Assembly: GCA_963691815.1 (NCBI GenBank)
Contig: OY829668.1
Coordinates: forward strand, 18,147,953-18,211,952
Direction: 5' to 3'
Length of the DNA stretch: 64,000 nt
Source: Echiichthys vipera
Lineage: Eukaryota > Chordata > Actinopteri > Perciformes > Trachinidae
Shown: positions 1-10,517 of the stretch, one piece after another
How positions within the stretch are numbered: position 1 is the first letter of the stretch
How the letters are laid out: every line of letters starts with the position of its first letter
Position numbers and translations under genes: made by a program
Notes under the pieces: generated by a model
Seen by the model: only the letters and a program-made list of their open reading frames with translations
Database searches by the model: none
Told to the model about the DNA's origin: nothing

Positions 1-144
1 TTGAATAATCTGGTTCACTTTCAGACGGTTTCATGAGCACTTTGAAATCCGACCATTATTAGAATGTATGTGGTTCAACAAAGACAATGAAAACAAAGAG
101 TTTGTCATCAATTTGACATTTAAGGTGGATTGTTTGGTCCTTGT

Positions 145-725
145 CCATCTCCACCCCCTGGTGAGCCCATCGATGGACCCGCTTCAGTTTGCCTACCAGC
201 CTGGCATCAGGGTGTAAGACGCCGTGATCTTCCTCTACCACCGAGCTCTATCTCACCTGAAGAAACCTGAGTAAACTGAGAATCATGTTTTTTTATTTCT
301 ACAGTGCTTTCAACACGATATAGCCTGCATTTCTGAGGGCTAGGCTGGAGCACACAGGAGTGGATTGTCACCTCACATACTGGATTTTGGACTACCTCAC
401 CAACCGTCCACAGTATGTGAGGACACAGGACTGTGTGTCGGACATGGCTGTCTGCAGTACGGGGGCCCCCGCAGGGAACGGTCCTGGCTCTGTCCCTCTT
501 CACCTTCTACACTGCAGACTTTTCACTCAACCCACCCACCTGTCACCTACAGAAGTTCTCTGATGACTCTGCAATTGCCGGCGTCATCAAAAAGGGGGAC
601 AATAGGGAGTACAGAGGACTGACGCAGGACTTTGTGGACTGGTGCCAGCGGAACAGCCTCCAGATCAATGCAGAGAAAACAAGAGAACTCTATCTGCTCA
701 GGAGACTGAGCTCTTTTGGGTTCAG
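145..725 (+). mobile_element. LINE reverse-transcriptase fragment (CR1/Rex1-like)
   Basis: Three frames together read as the middle of a non-LTR reverse transcriptase: DPLQFAYQPG near 175, then YWILDYLTNRPQYVRTQDC near 380, STGAPQGTV near 450, QKFSDDSAI near 550 and FVDWCQRNSLQINAEKTRE near 630. FSDD is the catalytic box. Frameshifts and stops (for example after FNTI near 320) make it dead. The same family, in its endonuclease-to-RT part, occurs at 7640-8545 on the minus strand, and its C-terminal part at 22688-23555. The 5' end is cut by the window start or by truncation. Family assignment is by motif resemblance only. Confidence 0.85.
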
Positions 726-734
726 CTGAAGAAG

Positions 735-930
735 TGCTGCAAAATCTGTAAAAGACAAGAAACATGTTTTTGGTTGCCATTTTTCTTATTTACAGTCTGC
801 ACAAAATGCAGTTACTCTCATGGCCATTACAGAAGGTATTGGCTATTTTAATGTTTATGCAAACAAAAACAGCTACTGATTTAATTTTTGATACTATTTT
901 AAATTATTCCAGTATGTGTACTGGCATCAT
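735..930. repeat. Intron block shared with 44085-44340
   Basis: This stretch, upstream of gene 1, resembles 44085-44340 upstream of gene 4: a shared run around TTTACAGTCTGCACAAAATG / TTTACAGTGTGCACACAGTG, the following GTTACTC-CATGGCCA, and a later segment about a cattern of Phe/Ile-coding T-rich DNA. It is best explained as paralogous intron sequence left by duplication of the whole gene block. No coding potential was seen. Confidence 0.65.
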
Positions 931-2180
931 TTAACAATACTATGATAAAACAGATAAATATGATCATTTTGGTCACAATAATCGTGATCTGAAATTTTCA
1001 TACCGTTCCATCTCTCTCAAAATTTGGGTTGAGGAGGACGGGAAAGTAAATTATGCGGTACATGCGCATGCACAAGAGCCGGAACGTGAAGGCTCGTCAA
1101 GGAACACGTGCATGTAGTGCCCAGCCAGGGAATACTGAACTAACGTTATGTTGCACAAAACCACGTCCACCTGACCTTTCTTATTCATACAACTCTGTCA
1201 CCCACAGCCCAAGAACCAAACGGTTCCCTACAAAATATCACTCACTGTTTACATTATTATTATTATTACCATCCTTGTTGTGATTCGATTTTTGCCCAGT
1301 GGGTGTCTGTTGGGGACTTGGAAGTGGACAAATCAGTTCTGGTTAGGATAGGGCCATGAATGGTGTGAGCCGGGGTGACAGTTGTTTTGATTTCTTGCCG
1401 GTACTATCATATTATACTGACCAATAGTGCACATAGCGCACCGAAAAATACACTTCATTATTTATTATAGTCTACTTATCAAGCATTCACCAGGACTTCT
1501 TATCACTCTAGTACTTTTTATCACACTTTAAAAAACGTCTCTCTAATAAAACACTTTGAAAACCAGCTGACCACGTTAGCACAAGATCTGGTTAAGCCGT
1601 GCACGCGCTGCTCGCTCGTTGTCTGTCCAGGGAAACACTACACACATAAAAAAAGAATATTGAAACATCAACATATTTTTCTGTATATGCTGTTTTTTTA
1701 TTTGGGAGACTCTGCAACAAACGTGTATCTCCTAAAACACTTTGGAAAGCAGTACGTGCACTATGTTGCTCGTTGTCTGTCAAGTGTCTTCCCCTCTCCT
1801 CTTTAGCCCTGACGATCCATGATTTCCAAAAATAATTTCAATTGAGACTGGTCAGACCACAGGACAGTTTTCCGATTCCCCTCGTCCATTTTAAATGAGC
1901 TCAGGCCCAGAGAAGGCAGCATTTTTTCTGGATCCGGTTTATATACAGTTTCCTCTATGAATGGTAGAGTTTCAATTGTCATTTGTGGATTTGTGTGTTT
2001 TTAATGCGGTGCCATCATCAACACCCAATACTGATTTTCAGCCTTTTCAGTACAAATTCTGCCCCTGGGAATCAATCATATAGATAATCAATCAATAAAG
2101 TGTTTCTGTTTCTAATTAGCAAACTGTTGTTAAGATCACATTAATGCTCACATTAATGGCTGTTTTGTCTGTGTTTTCAG
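931..2180 (+). other. Intron sequence upstream of gene 1
   Basis: No gene recognised. It holds a weak direct repeat (AAAACACTTTG...GTTGTCTGTC near 1548-1628 and 1735-1783). The last 130 bases (CTAATTAGCAAA...CACATTAATGGCTG, then TGTTTTCAG) resemble the same position in front of genes 2, 4 and partly 5, so this is intron. No first exon like those at 12154 and 40168 was found here; it probably lies left of the window. Confidence 0.55.
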
Positions 2181-3265
2181 CTTTACCTTCAGATGTCCAT
2201 AAAGTGATTGTTGGTGAAGAACATCTGCAGGAGTGGAGCTTCAGTATAGACCAGGACAACCCAGAGCCCCCACACATTAAAGAGGAACAGGAGGAACTCT
2301 GGGTCAGTCAGGAGGGAGAGCAGCTTCAGGGACTGGATGAGGCTGATATCAAGATCTCATTCACTCCAGTTTCTGTGAAGAGTGAATATGATGAAGAGAA
2401 ACCTCAGTCCTCAAAGTTTCATCAAAGACAAACTGAACAGATAAAAACAGAAGAAGAGGACTGTGGAGAACCAGAACCAGCCAGGAACTCAGATCCAGAT
2501 ATACATTTACAACAATATACTGATGAAAAGACAGGAGACTCTTCCGAACCTGAGACTGATAACAGTGATGATTGGAAGGAGACCAGAGAACCTCAGTCAG
2601 GTTTAAACTCTCTGAATAAAGATGAAGTTCATGTCAGATGTAGAGCTGTGGAGAAAAAGTTTATCTGCTCTGAGTGTGGGAAAAGATTTGGCCAGAAGGG
2701 ACATCTGAAGACACACATGATGATTCATACAGGTGAAAAACCATTTAGCTGCTCTGAGTGTGGGAAAAGATTTGTCCACAAGGGACATCTGAATACACAC
2801 ATGATGATTCATACAGAAGACAAACCCTTCAGTTGCTCAGAGTGTGGTAAAAATTTCACTGAAGGTAGATATCTGAGGAGACACCTCATAACTCATACAG
2901 GAGAAAAACCATTTAGCTGCACTGAGTGTGGGGAAAGATTTGGCCAGAGGGCATCCCTGAAGAGACACATGAGAACTCATACAGGAGAAAAACCATTTAG
3001 CTGCTCTGAGTGTGGGAAAATATTTGGCCAGAGGGGACATTTGAGGACACATATGAGAACTCATACAGGAGAGAAACCTTTCAGTTGCTCAGTGTGTGAT
3101 AAAAGTTTTACTCGAAATGAAGATCTGAAGAGACACCTCAGAAATCATACAGGAGAAAAACCATTCAGCTGCTCCAAGTGTGGGACAAGATTTGGCCATA
3201 AGGGATCCCTGAAGAGACACATGAGAACTCATACAGGACAAACCCTTCAGCTGCAGGGTTTATGA
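2181..3265 (+). CDS. C2H2 zinc-finger protein, gene 1 (second exon, seven fingers)
   Basis: Predicted nuclear DNA-binding protein of a fish-expanded zinc-finger family. The exon starts after TGTTTTCAG; one base from the previous exon is needed to complete the first codon (phase 1), as in genes 2, 4 and 5. Residues 1-165 of the exon product are acidic (PHIKEEQEELW, EGEQLQGL, EEDCGEPEPARNSDPD, SSEPETDNSDDW), with no KRAB, SCAN or BTB domain recognised. Seven C2H2 fingers follow, linked by HTGEKPF. Their helix residues are QKGHLKT, HKGHLNT, EGRYLRR, QRASLKR, QRGHLRT, RNEDLKR and HKGSLKR. All fourteen Cys and fourteen His are present. The frame ends TGQTLQLQGL, because two bases are missing from the usual TGEDKPF linker, so an eighth, partial finger is lost. 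An ATG at 2144 is open but lies in the intron. The first exon is not in the window. Targets are unknown. Confidence 0.88.
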
Positions 3266-3355
3266 TAAAATGTCCAGCCGTCTTCATGAGCTGAAAAGAC
3301 AAACGTGCCAGTCGTCCGTCCTCTCAGCTACATCAAAGTCAAAGTAAAGCGGTTG
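3243..3355 (+). pseudogene. Relic of terminal half-finger and second acidic spacer behind gene 1
   Basis: Shifted by two bases relative to gene 1, this reads DKPFSCRVYDKMSSRLHEL, then KRQTCQSSVLSATSKSK and a stop. It aligns with the CSVCHQTF...NHKCVGCQSSQLHQ segment in gene 5 near 63345-63420, where an acidic spacer follows. Gene 1 therefore probably once continued into a second spacer-finger module. A two-base deletion near 3238 closed the frame. Confidence 0.6.
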
Positions 3356-3574
3356 AAGATGAGATGAGATGTCAAATCATAACAAATTTTGCAGGACACT
3401 TCTCATTGAGTATGTATAGACTACACAACTGCAGTGAGGAAGAACCTCCTTCTAACCTTAAACAGAACCTGGCTCTGGTGTACAGCCATCTGAGAGAAAG
3501 ACAGAGATGAGAAAGGACAAGTTTAGGGAATAACTTGCATTAATGAGACTTAAGAGAGAGAGTGAGACACTCGA

Positions 3575-3965
3575 AGTCCCAGATGACAGATAAAGTCCCT
3601 CAGCAGATTTGGCCTATAGCAGCAGAACTAAAGCCTGGACCAAGACAAACCTGAGCCAGCCCTAACTTCAAACTTTATCGAAGAGGAAAGCTTGAAGTTG
3701 AGCTGGAGGCTCTGCCTCCTATTCTCTCATTCTCTATCTAGCAACCACAAGTAGCCCTGCATTTTGAGACTGCAGTGTTCTAGTGGGGTAATAAGGTACT
3801 ATGAACTCTTTAAGATATGATCTTGAAGAGCTTTGTAGATGAGAAGGATTTTACAGGGAGCCAGTGCAGAGAAGCTAATCCAGGAGAAATCTGAGCTGCA
3901 ACGCTCTGGATCAAGTGGAGACTCTTAACTGACTTATTGGAGTAGCCTAATAATAAGGAGTTTTC
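3575..3965 (-). mobile_element. L2-type LINE fragment (3' part of ORF2)
   Basis: Antisense copy of the C-terminal L2 ORF2 and start of its 3' region, diverged from the better copies at 10518-11876 and 33040-35850 (shared segments such as CAAGTAGCCCTGCAT and AAGGATTTTACAGGGAGCCA). It carries the same private changes (CTCTGGATCAAGTGGAGACT) as the fragment at 47880-48145, which supports common descent by block duplication rather than independent insertion. Confidence 0.8.
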
Positions 3966-4039
3966 TGAACTCATTATTTGAAACGCTTCACAAACACGAT
4001 TTAAAAATGAGATTTAACACTGATAAGTGAAAAAGATTG

Positions 4040-4130
4040 TTTTATGACCTTGTTGTTTAAAAGTGCTATCCAAATAAACTTGCCTTGAGTACGTGTACAT
4101 GAATATCCTGTTTATGATTGGGTTGAGTGA
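4040..4130 (+). repeat. Retroelement-type tail shared with 48885-48975
   Basis: The segment with TGCTATCCAAATAAACTTGC, followed by GAATATCCTGTTTATGATTG, is nearly repeated at 48885-48975 behind gene 4. The first half looks like a LINE/SINE 3' end. The second half is plain flank, so the pair marks the same duplicated block. Confidence 0.7.
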
Positions 4131-4319
4131 AGTGGTAGTAAATGTTCAGTGCTGATACGCCTCTGATTTAAAACAGGCTGGTGCGTCCTCAATATGTCTC
4201 ACATCCATGATCTTTGCTCGCTGTGACTGCCGTCATCTTGGCACCGCCGTCTGCTGACGTAGGACGTCAACAAGCACAGTCAAAAGTAGAGAGCACCATC
4301 TGCTTTTTAAAAAGGGCAT

Positions 4320-4480
4320 TGCCGGGGCTTGAGTGGTTAGAGCAGCCGCCCCATGTAAAGAGGCTGAAAGTCCTCGAGTCAGCGGCCGGAGGTTATACTC
4401 CAACCTGCAGCCCTTTGCTGCATGTCTCCCCCTCTTTCTCTCACCCCGTTTGTCCTATCTAACAAAAAAGGGCTTGAAAA
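4320..4480 (+). mobile_element. tRNA-derived SINE
   Basis: tRNA-like head (GAGTGGTTAGAGCAGCCGCC as A-box region, GGAGGTTATACTCC as a decayed B-box) followed by the fish SINE body CCTGCAGCCCTTTGCTGCAT and a pyrimidine-rich tail. Another copy, on the minus strand, is at 13712-13895 and a partial one at 10238-10350. Confidence 0.75.
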
Positions 4481-4489
4481 CTGCTAAAA

Positions 4490-5480
4490 AAAATCTTTAA
4501 AAAAAGGGCATTGTCATTCATTCTTCATCTCAACTGATTCTGAATCATTACACATTTGTATCGATTTTTTTCTCATGATGCATTGTTACATGCAGGCTAA
4601 TTTTTTGTGTAGTTGTCAGACCTGATTTCCTGTTTTTTTGCAGTGTTTCACAGGTAAAAATAGGCAAGTGTTGGTGTTATGTGGGCGTTAATATCCTGAT
4701 GGAAGATACCTCAGAGATTTGCTCCTGTGAACATAGTGGACAGTATTTTAATATGCTTTTGTATGTAGTGAGTGATGATGAGTAGCATGTGAAGCCTGAA
4801 TTTACCAACATGAAGGGATGATACCCGGGTAAAACCTTTTTTACATGTCTCCCAGTAAACACTCACATGGTTAAGTTGCAGATGTCTTGACATCTCATTT
4901 ACAGTCTCATTTACTAAACAGCTTTGGACCTGAAAAAGACTTCAATTTCAAATGTTTACAACCGTCACTTAATTCATGGCAAACAGGTTTTTGTCATCAT
5001 GCAATAATGACATTGGAGCTGCATTGAAATTCATCTTTTTCATTTGCTGCAAGAACAATCTTTTGAGAAACATGTTTGTGCTTCACTCAGGATCTTTGAC
5101 ATTCTCTGTGTTTTCATCTGTGTTGCTGCTGCCTTTCAAACACAAATTTTTCTGATGTTCTTCCGTCACTCAGGACTGAAACTGACCTCCTGCTGAACAA
5201 ATGTCTTGGTCAAAGTGATTGTGTTTGTTGTGACAGTTGACAGTTTACTGCAGTTAACAAATTCATTAAAAACAGGAATATAGAATGTGAAATGTGCTTT
5301 AGTGAACTTACATTACAGTTATGTTCTTATTATCCTAGAATTGTTTTAGGAATTACACATGACTGATATTTTTGAAATCAACATTTTAAAAAGAGCTCAG
5401 ATACCCCCTGCAGTACTACGAAGGACCCACCCCCAGCCTGTCCTAGATCACCACGGAAATAGCTCAGTCAAAGCATCTGC
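4490..5480. other. Intergenic, nothing recognised
   Basis: AT-rich sequence with scattered stops in all frames. No protein motif, RNA gene or repeat boundary was recognised. Confidence 0.5.
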
Positions 5481-5484
5481 AACC

Positions 5485-5645
5485 GGATGGAACTTCCTCC
5501 AACTCCTTCAATCCACTTTTAAAACCAAGAAGGAAGAAAGTTAAGAAGAAGAAACAAAAGCTTAACAAAGTCAAATTGAATCACAAATCAAACATTTGCC
5601 TCAAGGGGGATTCACAGTCTGTACAGCAAATACAGCAATTATTTT
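5485..5645 (+). repeat. Interspersed repeat tail, partner of 32740-32890
   Basis: The run TCAATCCACTTTTAAAACCA, AGAAGAAGAAACAAAAGCTT and CACAGTCTGTACAGCAAA recurs in reverse complement at 32740-32890. Probably a LINE or SINE 3' end; family not assigned. Confidence 0.65.
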
Positions 5646-5959
5646 GAAAAAATAAAAACAGTAGGACAATGACTCATTAATGAGTCAGAAACTGAAAACC
5701 CCAGTGGACCAGGAATCATTCAAACACAGTAGAAACAGCTTCTCTGGCTCTGACCCACTTCTTTAAGGACCCTTGGTCCAAGCAGAGTAGTGGGTGACCT
5801 TGTGACTATGAAGTTGTAGCCTTGATAGCATACATGCTAGTTAGACATTAAATTATTGTAATTGGGAGAAAAGCTCAGAAGATAACAACACAACCATCAG
5901 GACATGGAGAGCAGGCAGGAGGGAACAACCAGCTTGGCTCTGAAAAATGTTCTAAATCA

Positions 5960-6400
5960 TGCAGTGTGAATGTGTTGGCACCAAGAAGGATTTTAGTCGT
6001 TGAGGATAAAGCTTCTCACAATGTTCACAGCTGTATCGTTTCTCACCAGAAGCTTTAAATCACTCCATGATGTGCAGGACTTTTCACAGTGATGACAGCT
6101 GCGACATCTGAGTCCCTTTCTTCTTCTCTGTTTCTATAGCAACACACAGACAAACAGAGGGAGAGTTAGTGAGATGCCATGGTGGAGCAAGCTATCTACA
6201 ACCATAAATACCATTTAGATCATGTCTGTGGAACATTAACCAGTGTTCCAGTTTGACTAATGCATTAGCACTGTGTCCACAGAGGGGCCTGGTGGTGGCA
6301 CTGGCCTCTGTAGAAATGGAACTGATCCCTACAGAACCCCCTTGACATTTCTTAAAGACACCATGAGGAGGATTTGTCCATTGAGGTTTACAAACACAAC
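5960..6400 (-). pseudogene. Decayed inverted copy of gene 3 intron and exon start
   Basis: Read on the minus strand, 6400 to 6130 matches the intron before gene 3 (17640-17877: AATGTCAAGGGGGTTCTGTA, the GTTGCTATAG acceptor). The sequence 6125 to 5960 matches its exon start (AAACAGAGAAGAAGAAAGG, then CAGCTGTCA-CACTGTGA). The first finger keeps C-x2-C but its helix and histidines are broken by an internal deletion and the frame fails before a second finger. A dead paralog made by inverted duplication. Confidence 0.8.
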
Positions 6401-6447
6401 ATCAAAGATATTTGAAGGTGGACCACTTCTGAATCTCTGAAAGGTCA

Positions 6448-6700
6448 GTGCCTACATTTTCTCCATCCCATGCAGCAATGCACACAAAGAATGTGTCTTT
6501 TCAATGATGACAACTGCATGGAGAAACGAGAGGAGTCGTCTGGATGTGGACAGTGTCAAGGCTGAGCTGCAAGTGTGTGTCAATTTAATGTATCCCTGCA
6601 TAGAGGTGTATAAGAAGTTGATTGGAAACAAAATAACTCTTGGATGCAGCCAGGAAAGAACAGAAGTATTGCAGATAGGTAATCAACTATTTTGGTGAGT
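6448..6700 (+). mobile_element. hAT transposase C-terminal fragment
   Basis: One open frame from about 6450 reads IFSIPCSNAHKECVFSMMTT, then AWRNERSRLDVDSVKAELQV, then CVNLMYPCIEVYKKL. This resembles the C-terminal dimerisation region of hAT transposases (consensus around SN..ERVFS...R..L....L.AELQV). No other transposase domain is next to it. Assignment by eye. Confidence 0.6.
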
Positions 6701-7009
6701 TATTTTACATATCAGAAATGCATATGATAATGTTGTGTCACTGGCATCCACATTATGTTTGTTTGCAGTGTATTTAATTAAGCAATTATAGGCTGCTTTT
6801 AACTGCCATAAATATGATTTCTGTCAATAGTAATGTTTTTTGTTTATATGTTTTTATTTAATCTATTTTTATGAATAATGAGTTCAACTCTGACACTTTA
6901 AGGTGCGGCAGGTAGAACCCACACGAGGCAGCGCTGTTGGCTTCTCGCCGCGCTGGCGCAACACGTGGCGATTTTGTGTTGATTATACTGTGGCTCAGTG
7001 GCGGGGGCC

Positions 7010-7625
7010 AGGGCATCAGCACCATGGACTTCTCAGACGGCTACTCGGCTACTGGTAGGTGGAAGTGGCGCAAGAGGACCGTGAAAAGACCACCTTCACC
7101 ACCGGCCAAGGCCCTTTACCAGTTCAGACCCATGCCTATTGGGCTCACAAACGCACCAGTGACATTCCAGCGGGTTATGGAGCTGGTGTTAAAGGGGCTG
7201 CCATGGCACATCTGCATGGTGTATCTTGACGACGTATTGATATACAGCAGGTCCTTTGAGGAGCATCTTGCTGCTCTGGGGGAGGTCTTCACTCAGATCG
7301 GAGCAGCTGGCCTACGCCTGAATGCCAGGAAGTGCCACCTGGCCTGGGATCATGTGGTCTTCCTTGAGCATTCATCTTGGCTGAGGGGCTTCGCCCTGAC
7401 CCCAAGAACACGGAGAAGGTGAAGTCATGGCCTCTGCCAAGATCAGCTATGGAGGTGCGTGCCTTCTTTGGCTCTGTTCCTACTACAGGAGGTTTGTGAC
7501 AAGTTTTGCCCAGCCGGCCGCCCCCCTCAGTCACCTTACGGGTAAAGGATGTCCCGTTTCAGTGGACTGCAGATTGCCAAGAGGCCTTTGAGTTCCTGCG
7601 AGACGCTCTCTGTGCTGAACCTATA
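7010..7625 (+). mobile_element. Ty3/Gypsy pol fragment
   Basis: Reverse-transcriptase motifs in order: MDFSDGY, LYQFRPMPIGLTNAPVTFQR, VYLDDVLIYSRSFEEHL and RLNARKCHL. After a frameshift near 7370 come RAFFGLCSYYRRFV and the start of the RNase H region (WTADCQEAFEFLRDALCAEP). YLDD is the catalytic box. No LTRs, gag or integrase adjoin it, so it is a fragment. It differs in sequence from the Gypsy element at 56761-61018. Confidence 0.9.
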
Positions 7626-7639
7626 ATGAGTAAAATTCC

Positions 7640-8545
7640 AAATGGGTAAAGCTAGGGGCCTGGTGTTGGTGGGAAGTTGGGTGGGGGATGGTGTGAGGAT
7701 TTACCCGATTGTCAGAGCGGCAGTAGAAGTTGTTTAGGTTGTTGGCAAAGTGACGATTATTAGCAGAGAGGGGGGCTCTTGGCCTTGGTGATCTGCTTGA
7801 GCCCTCTCCAGACAGAGGTGGTGTTGTTGGAGAAGAACTGGTATTGGAGTTTCTCAGAGTACAGTCGTTTAGTCTCTCTCACCGCCCTGCTAAACCCGTA
7901 CTTGGCCTCCTTGTACTCTGCTCTGTTGCCACTCTTAAAAGCCTTTTCCTTATCCAACCTCAACTGCCGGAGTCTGGGTGTAAACCAGGGCCTGTCATAT
8001 TTATAAGTCACCCTGGTGCATGATGGCACGCATCAGTCCTCACAGAAGCTGATATATGAGGTTACAGCTTCTGTGTACTCATCCAGACAGGTGGAAGCAG
8101 TCCTTAAAACATCCAAGTCAGTGCAGTCCAAACACGCCTTCAGCTCCTCAGCAGCCTCCGTGGTCTACTTCTTAGATGTCTTAATCACAGGTTTTGAAAG
8201 TTTTAATTTCTGCCTGTTGGCAGGAATCAGGTGGACCTTGTCATAGTCAGAGTGACCCAGTGCAGCACGGGTGACGGCGTGATAGGCGTTACTGACTGTA
8301 GTGTAACAGTGATCCAGAGTGTTACCCTTCCTGGTCGCACATTTTATAAACTGTATTTGGGAAGTTCGTGGATAAGGTTTCCTTTGTTAAAGTCCCAGAG
8401 GACAATAACTAAGGAGTTTGGATAGGCCAGCTCCACGTCCAGTATCTGGTCAGCGAGTATGCGTTGTGCGTCCTGCACGTTGGCCTCCGGTGGAATGTAA
8501 ACACCGACCAGAATGTACGAAGTGAACTCACGGGGAGAATAGAGA
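7640..8545 (-). mobile_element. LINE endonuclease to RT linker (CR1/Rex1-like)
   Basis: On the minus strand the order is endonuclease C-terminal part (VYIPPEANVQDAQRILADQI near 8500, NTLDHCYTTVSNAYHAVTRA frame near 8310, AALGHSD), then the linker DRPWFTPRLRQLRLDKEKAF near 7990 and YSEKLQYQF...SVWRGLKQIT near 7830. The longest clean stretch is 7760-8029. Stops and frameshifts elsewhere. Likely the same family as 145-725, but a different part of it. Confidence 0.85.
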
Positions 8546-8864
8546 TAGCTCCCCAGTTTCCTTCATAAGTGCTAGAAGGCTGCAGTAAGGAGCTTAAATT
8601 TGTTCAAAATTCCAGTGCACAAAACAATGACTCACAAGCGATGTATTTGATTTCATACACACACACATATTAACCATCGCGATTAACCAACTCGTTGAGC
8701 TCAACAGATTCTGCTCTCACTTGGGAGAGGCAGCTTGGACTTTGATTGACAGCTCTTAGGGAGCCCGGGGTTGCCAGGTTGGTGAGTTTCACGCATATGA
8801 TACCGGCAAGAGGAGAGACAGTGGCGGTCATCAAAACATTCAGGCATTAAATACAATAGTATTG

Positions 8865-9300
8865 TAATAATAGCACAGGCAGGAGTATTAATATGGAACA
8901 ATAGATACATTACATTTAAAAACAAGTCGTTGTATAAAAAGGACTGGATGGACAAAGGTATTTGTTCCCTAATTAATTTGACTGATGAAGATGGGCGTGT
9001 GATGACATGAGAACATTTTTGTCTTAAATATGATCTAGCAGTTGATTGTAAATCCTTTGCTGCCATAATGAGAGCCATCCCTAATCCTACTTCAAATTCA
9101 TTTCAAGGGATTGTTCCAAACCCTACTCATATTTCTCCTAATCTTCCATACCTCCTAGTTGGAAACTGGAAACTCAGTTGTTATGGACAATAATGAATGG
9201 GAATTTTTGGTAAACAATATACTCATCCTGGAAAAATTTCCATACACAAATATAAATGTATAAAAGTGAAACCTAGGTTCTGTGTGTTTCATAACGAGTT
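8865..9300 (+). mobile_element. L1-like LINE ORF2 C-terminal fragment
   Basis: Reads LIWNNRYITFKNKSLYKKDW, MDKGICSLINLTDEDGRVM, then HFCLKYDLAVDCKSFAAIM. The WNN..I.....S...K.W...GI..L.D pattern is typical of the region behind the RT in fish L1-type ORF2. Several stops. The element at 21512-28348 is a much fuller relative, though not shown to be the same subfamily. Confidence 0.65.
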
Positions 9301-9728
9301 TCTCTCTTTCACTAAATCCCTTAACATAATGAATAGTAAATATGCGATAAAACTTTTTCAGTTTATTTGAGAAATATGCTCTGCAAGAAAAGTCCTAGCT
9401 GACCTATGTTTATTTTATTTATTTCATGAGTATTTTATGCTCTTATGTAGAATCTCTAGTCTGAATTCCTTTTTGCACCTGCTCCTTTTGAATGTCAAAA
9501 TGATGTGACCCACGTTGTTTGTTAGTAAAGTTGAAAGAAAAGAATACAGCTTCCGGTACAGATGAGCTTCAAAATAAAAGTCCAGAAGTATTACATATAT
9601 TTAATCAAAACACCCCACAATGGGAGATAAATGATTGAAATATTAGAGAATAACATTCAGTTAACTTGCCAAAATGCCCATTCTTAAACCTGGAAATGAA
9701 AGCTTCAAAACATTTATCAACACTAACC

Positions 9729-9914
9729 CAGTGGTGGAAAAGGTACTCAGAGCTTTTACTGAAGTTAAATTAGTGATATGTGTAAATTCCTCTGAAATGT
9801 AGTGCAGTAGATGTATGTTAAATATAGTATAACATGCCATAACTCAAGTAAATAACAAGGGTCTCATTGGACTTAAGAACAGTACTTGAGTAAATGTACT
9901 TTCCACCACTGAAC
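9729..9914. mobile_element. Small MITE with CAGTGGTGGAAA ends
   Basis: Terminal inverted repeats CAGTGGTGGAAA...GTACTCAGAG at the left and TACTTGAGTAAATGTAC...TTTCCACCACTG at the right bound about 186 bases with no coding. This end sequence is a known fish hAT-type MITE pattern. A clear target duplication was not seen. Confidence 0.75.
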
Positions 9915-10237
9915 AAGCTCCAAATAAGTGGTTTCCTCAGGGACTCTGTAGCTCAGATGTCATTGATGCAGTGGTACACTGTGGAGGGATATCTTTCGAC
10001 GAGAGAGGAAAAATTAAACATATATAGAATGAATGAAGCAGCTCTTTCAGTTCTTGTGTTGCCTGCATTATGTCCTTTCAGTTTGGGAAACACTCGCTGT
10101 GTCAGTGATATACACTAACAGTCATTATCCCTCTTCCAGGACAAAGCTGCTTTATTTACAGCCCACAGCTGCCACTCAAGGTACTTTACAAAGATTAAAT
10201 GATAGTTTATATACAGAAGCTAAAAGTCCTCACCGCA

Positions 10238-10350
10238 GCAGCTCAGGTCCAACTCCCACATGCAGCACTTTGATGCGTGTCTCACCCTCTCTCTCTCCCC
10301 CATTGCCTCTCAACCTCCATCAGCACTATCAAATAGAAGCCAAGAGAAGT
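10238..10350 (+). mobile_element. Truncated tRNA-SINE body
   Basis: Resembles the body of the SINE at 4320 (ACATGCAGCACTTTGATGCG, then a CTCTCTCTCCCCC tract), without a tRNA-like head. Confidence 0.45.
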
Positions 10351-10517
10351 TTAAAAAAGAAAGTTTAAGAAAAAGAGGCAGTTGATACATAAAAACATGG
10401 TTTACATGAAAAGACAATTGATATCTAAGAACACGACATCACTTCTTGCAGGATTGTGCTCCAGCTGTAGGAAAAGGAGGCTTCTTAAAGTTACGTTACA
10501 CCAACAGCTACAATTCA

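Noticed and set aside
2144..2180. ATG at 2144 as start of gene 1
   Set aside because: It lies upstream of the conserved TGTTTTCAG acceptor, in sequence matching the introns of the paralogs.
2603..3064. Minus-strand open frames opposite gene 1's fingers
   Set aside because: They are antisense readings of the 84-base finger period and show no independent motif.
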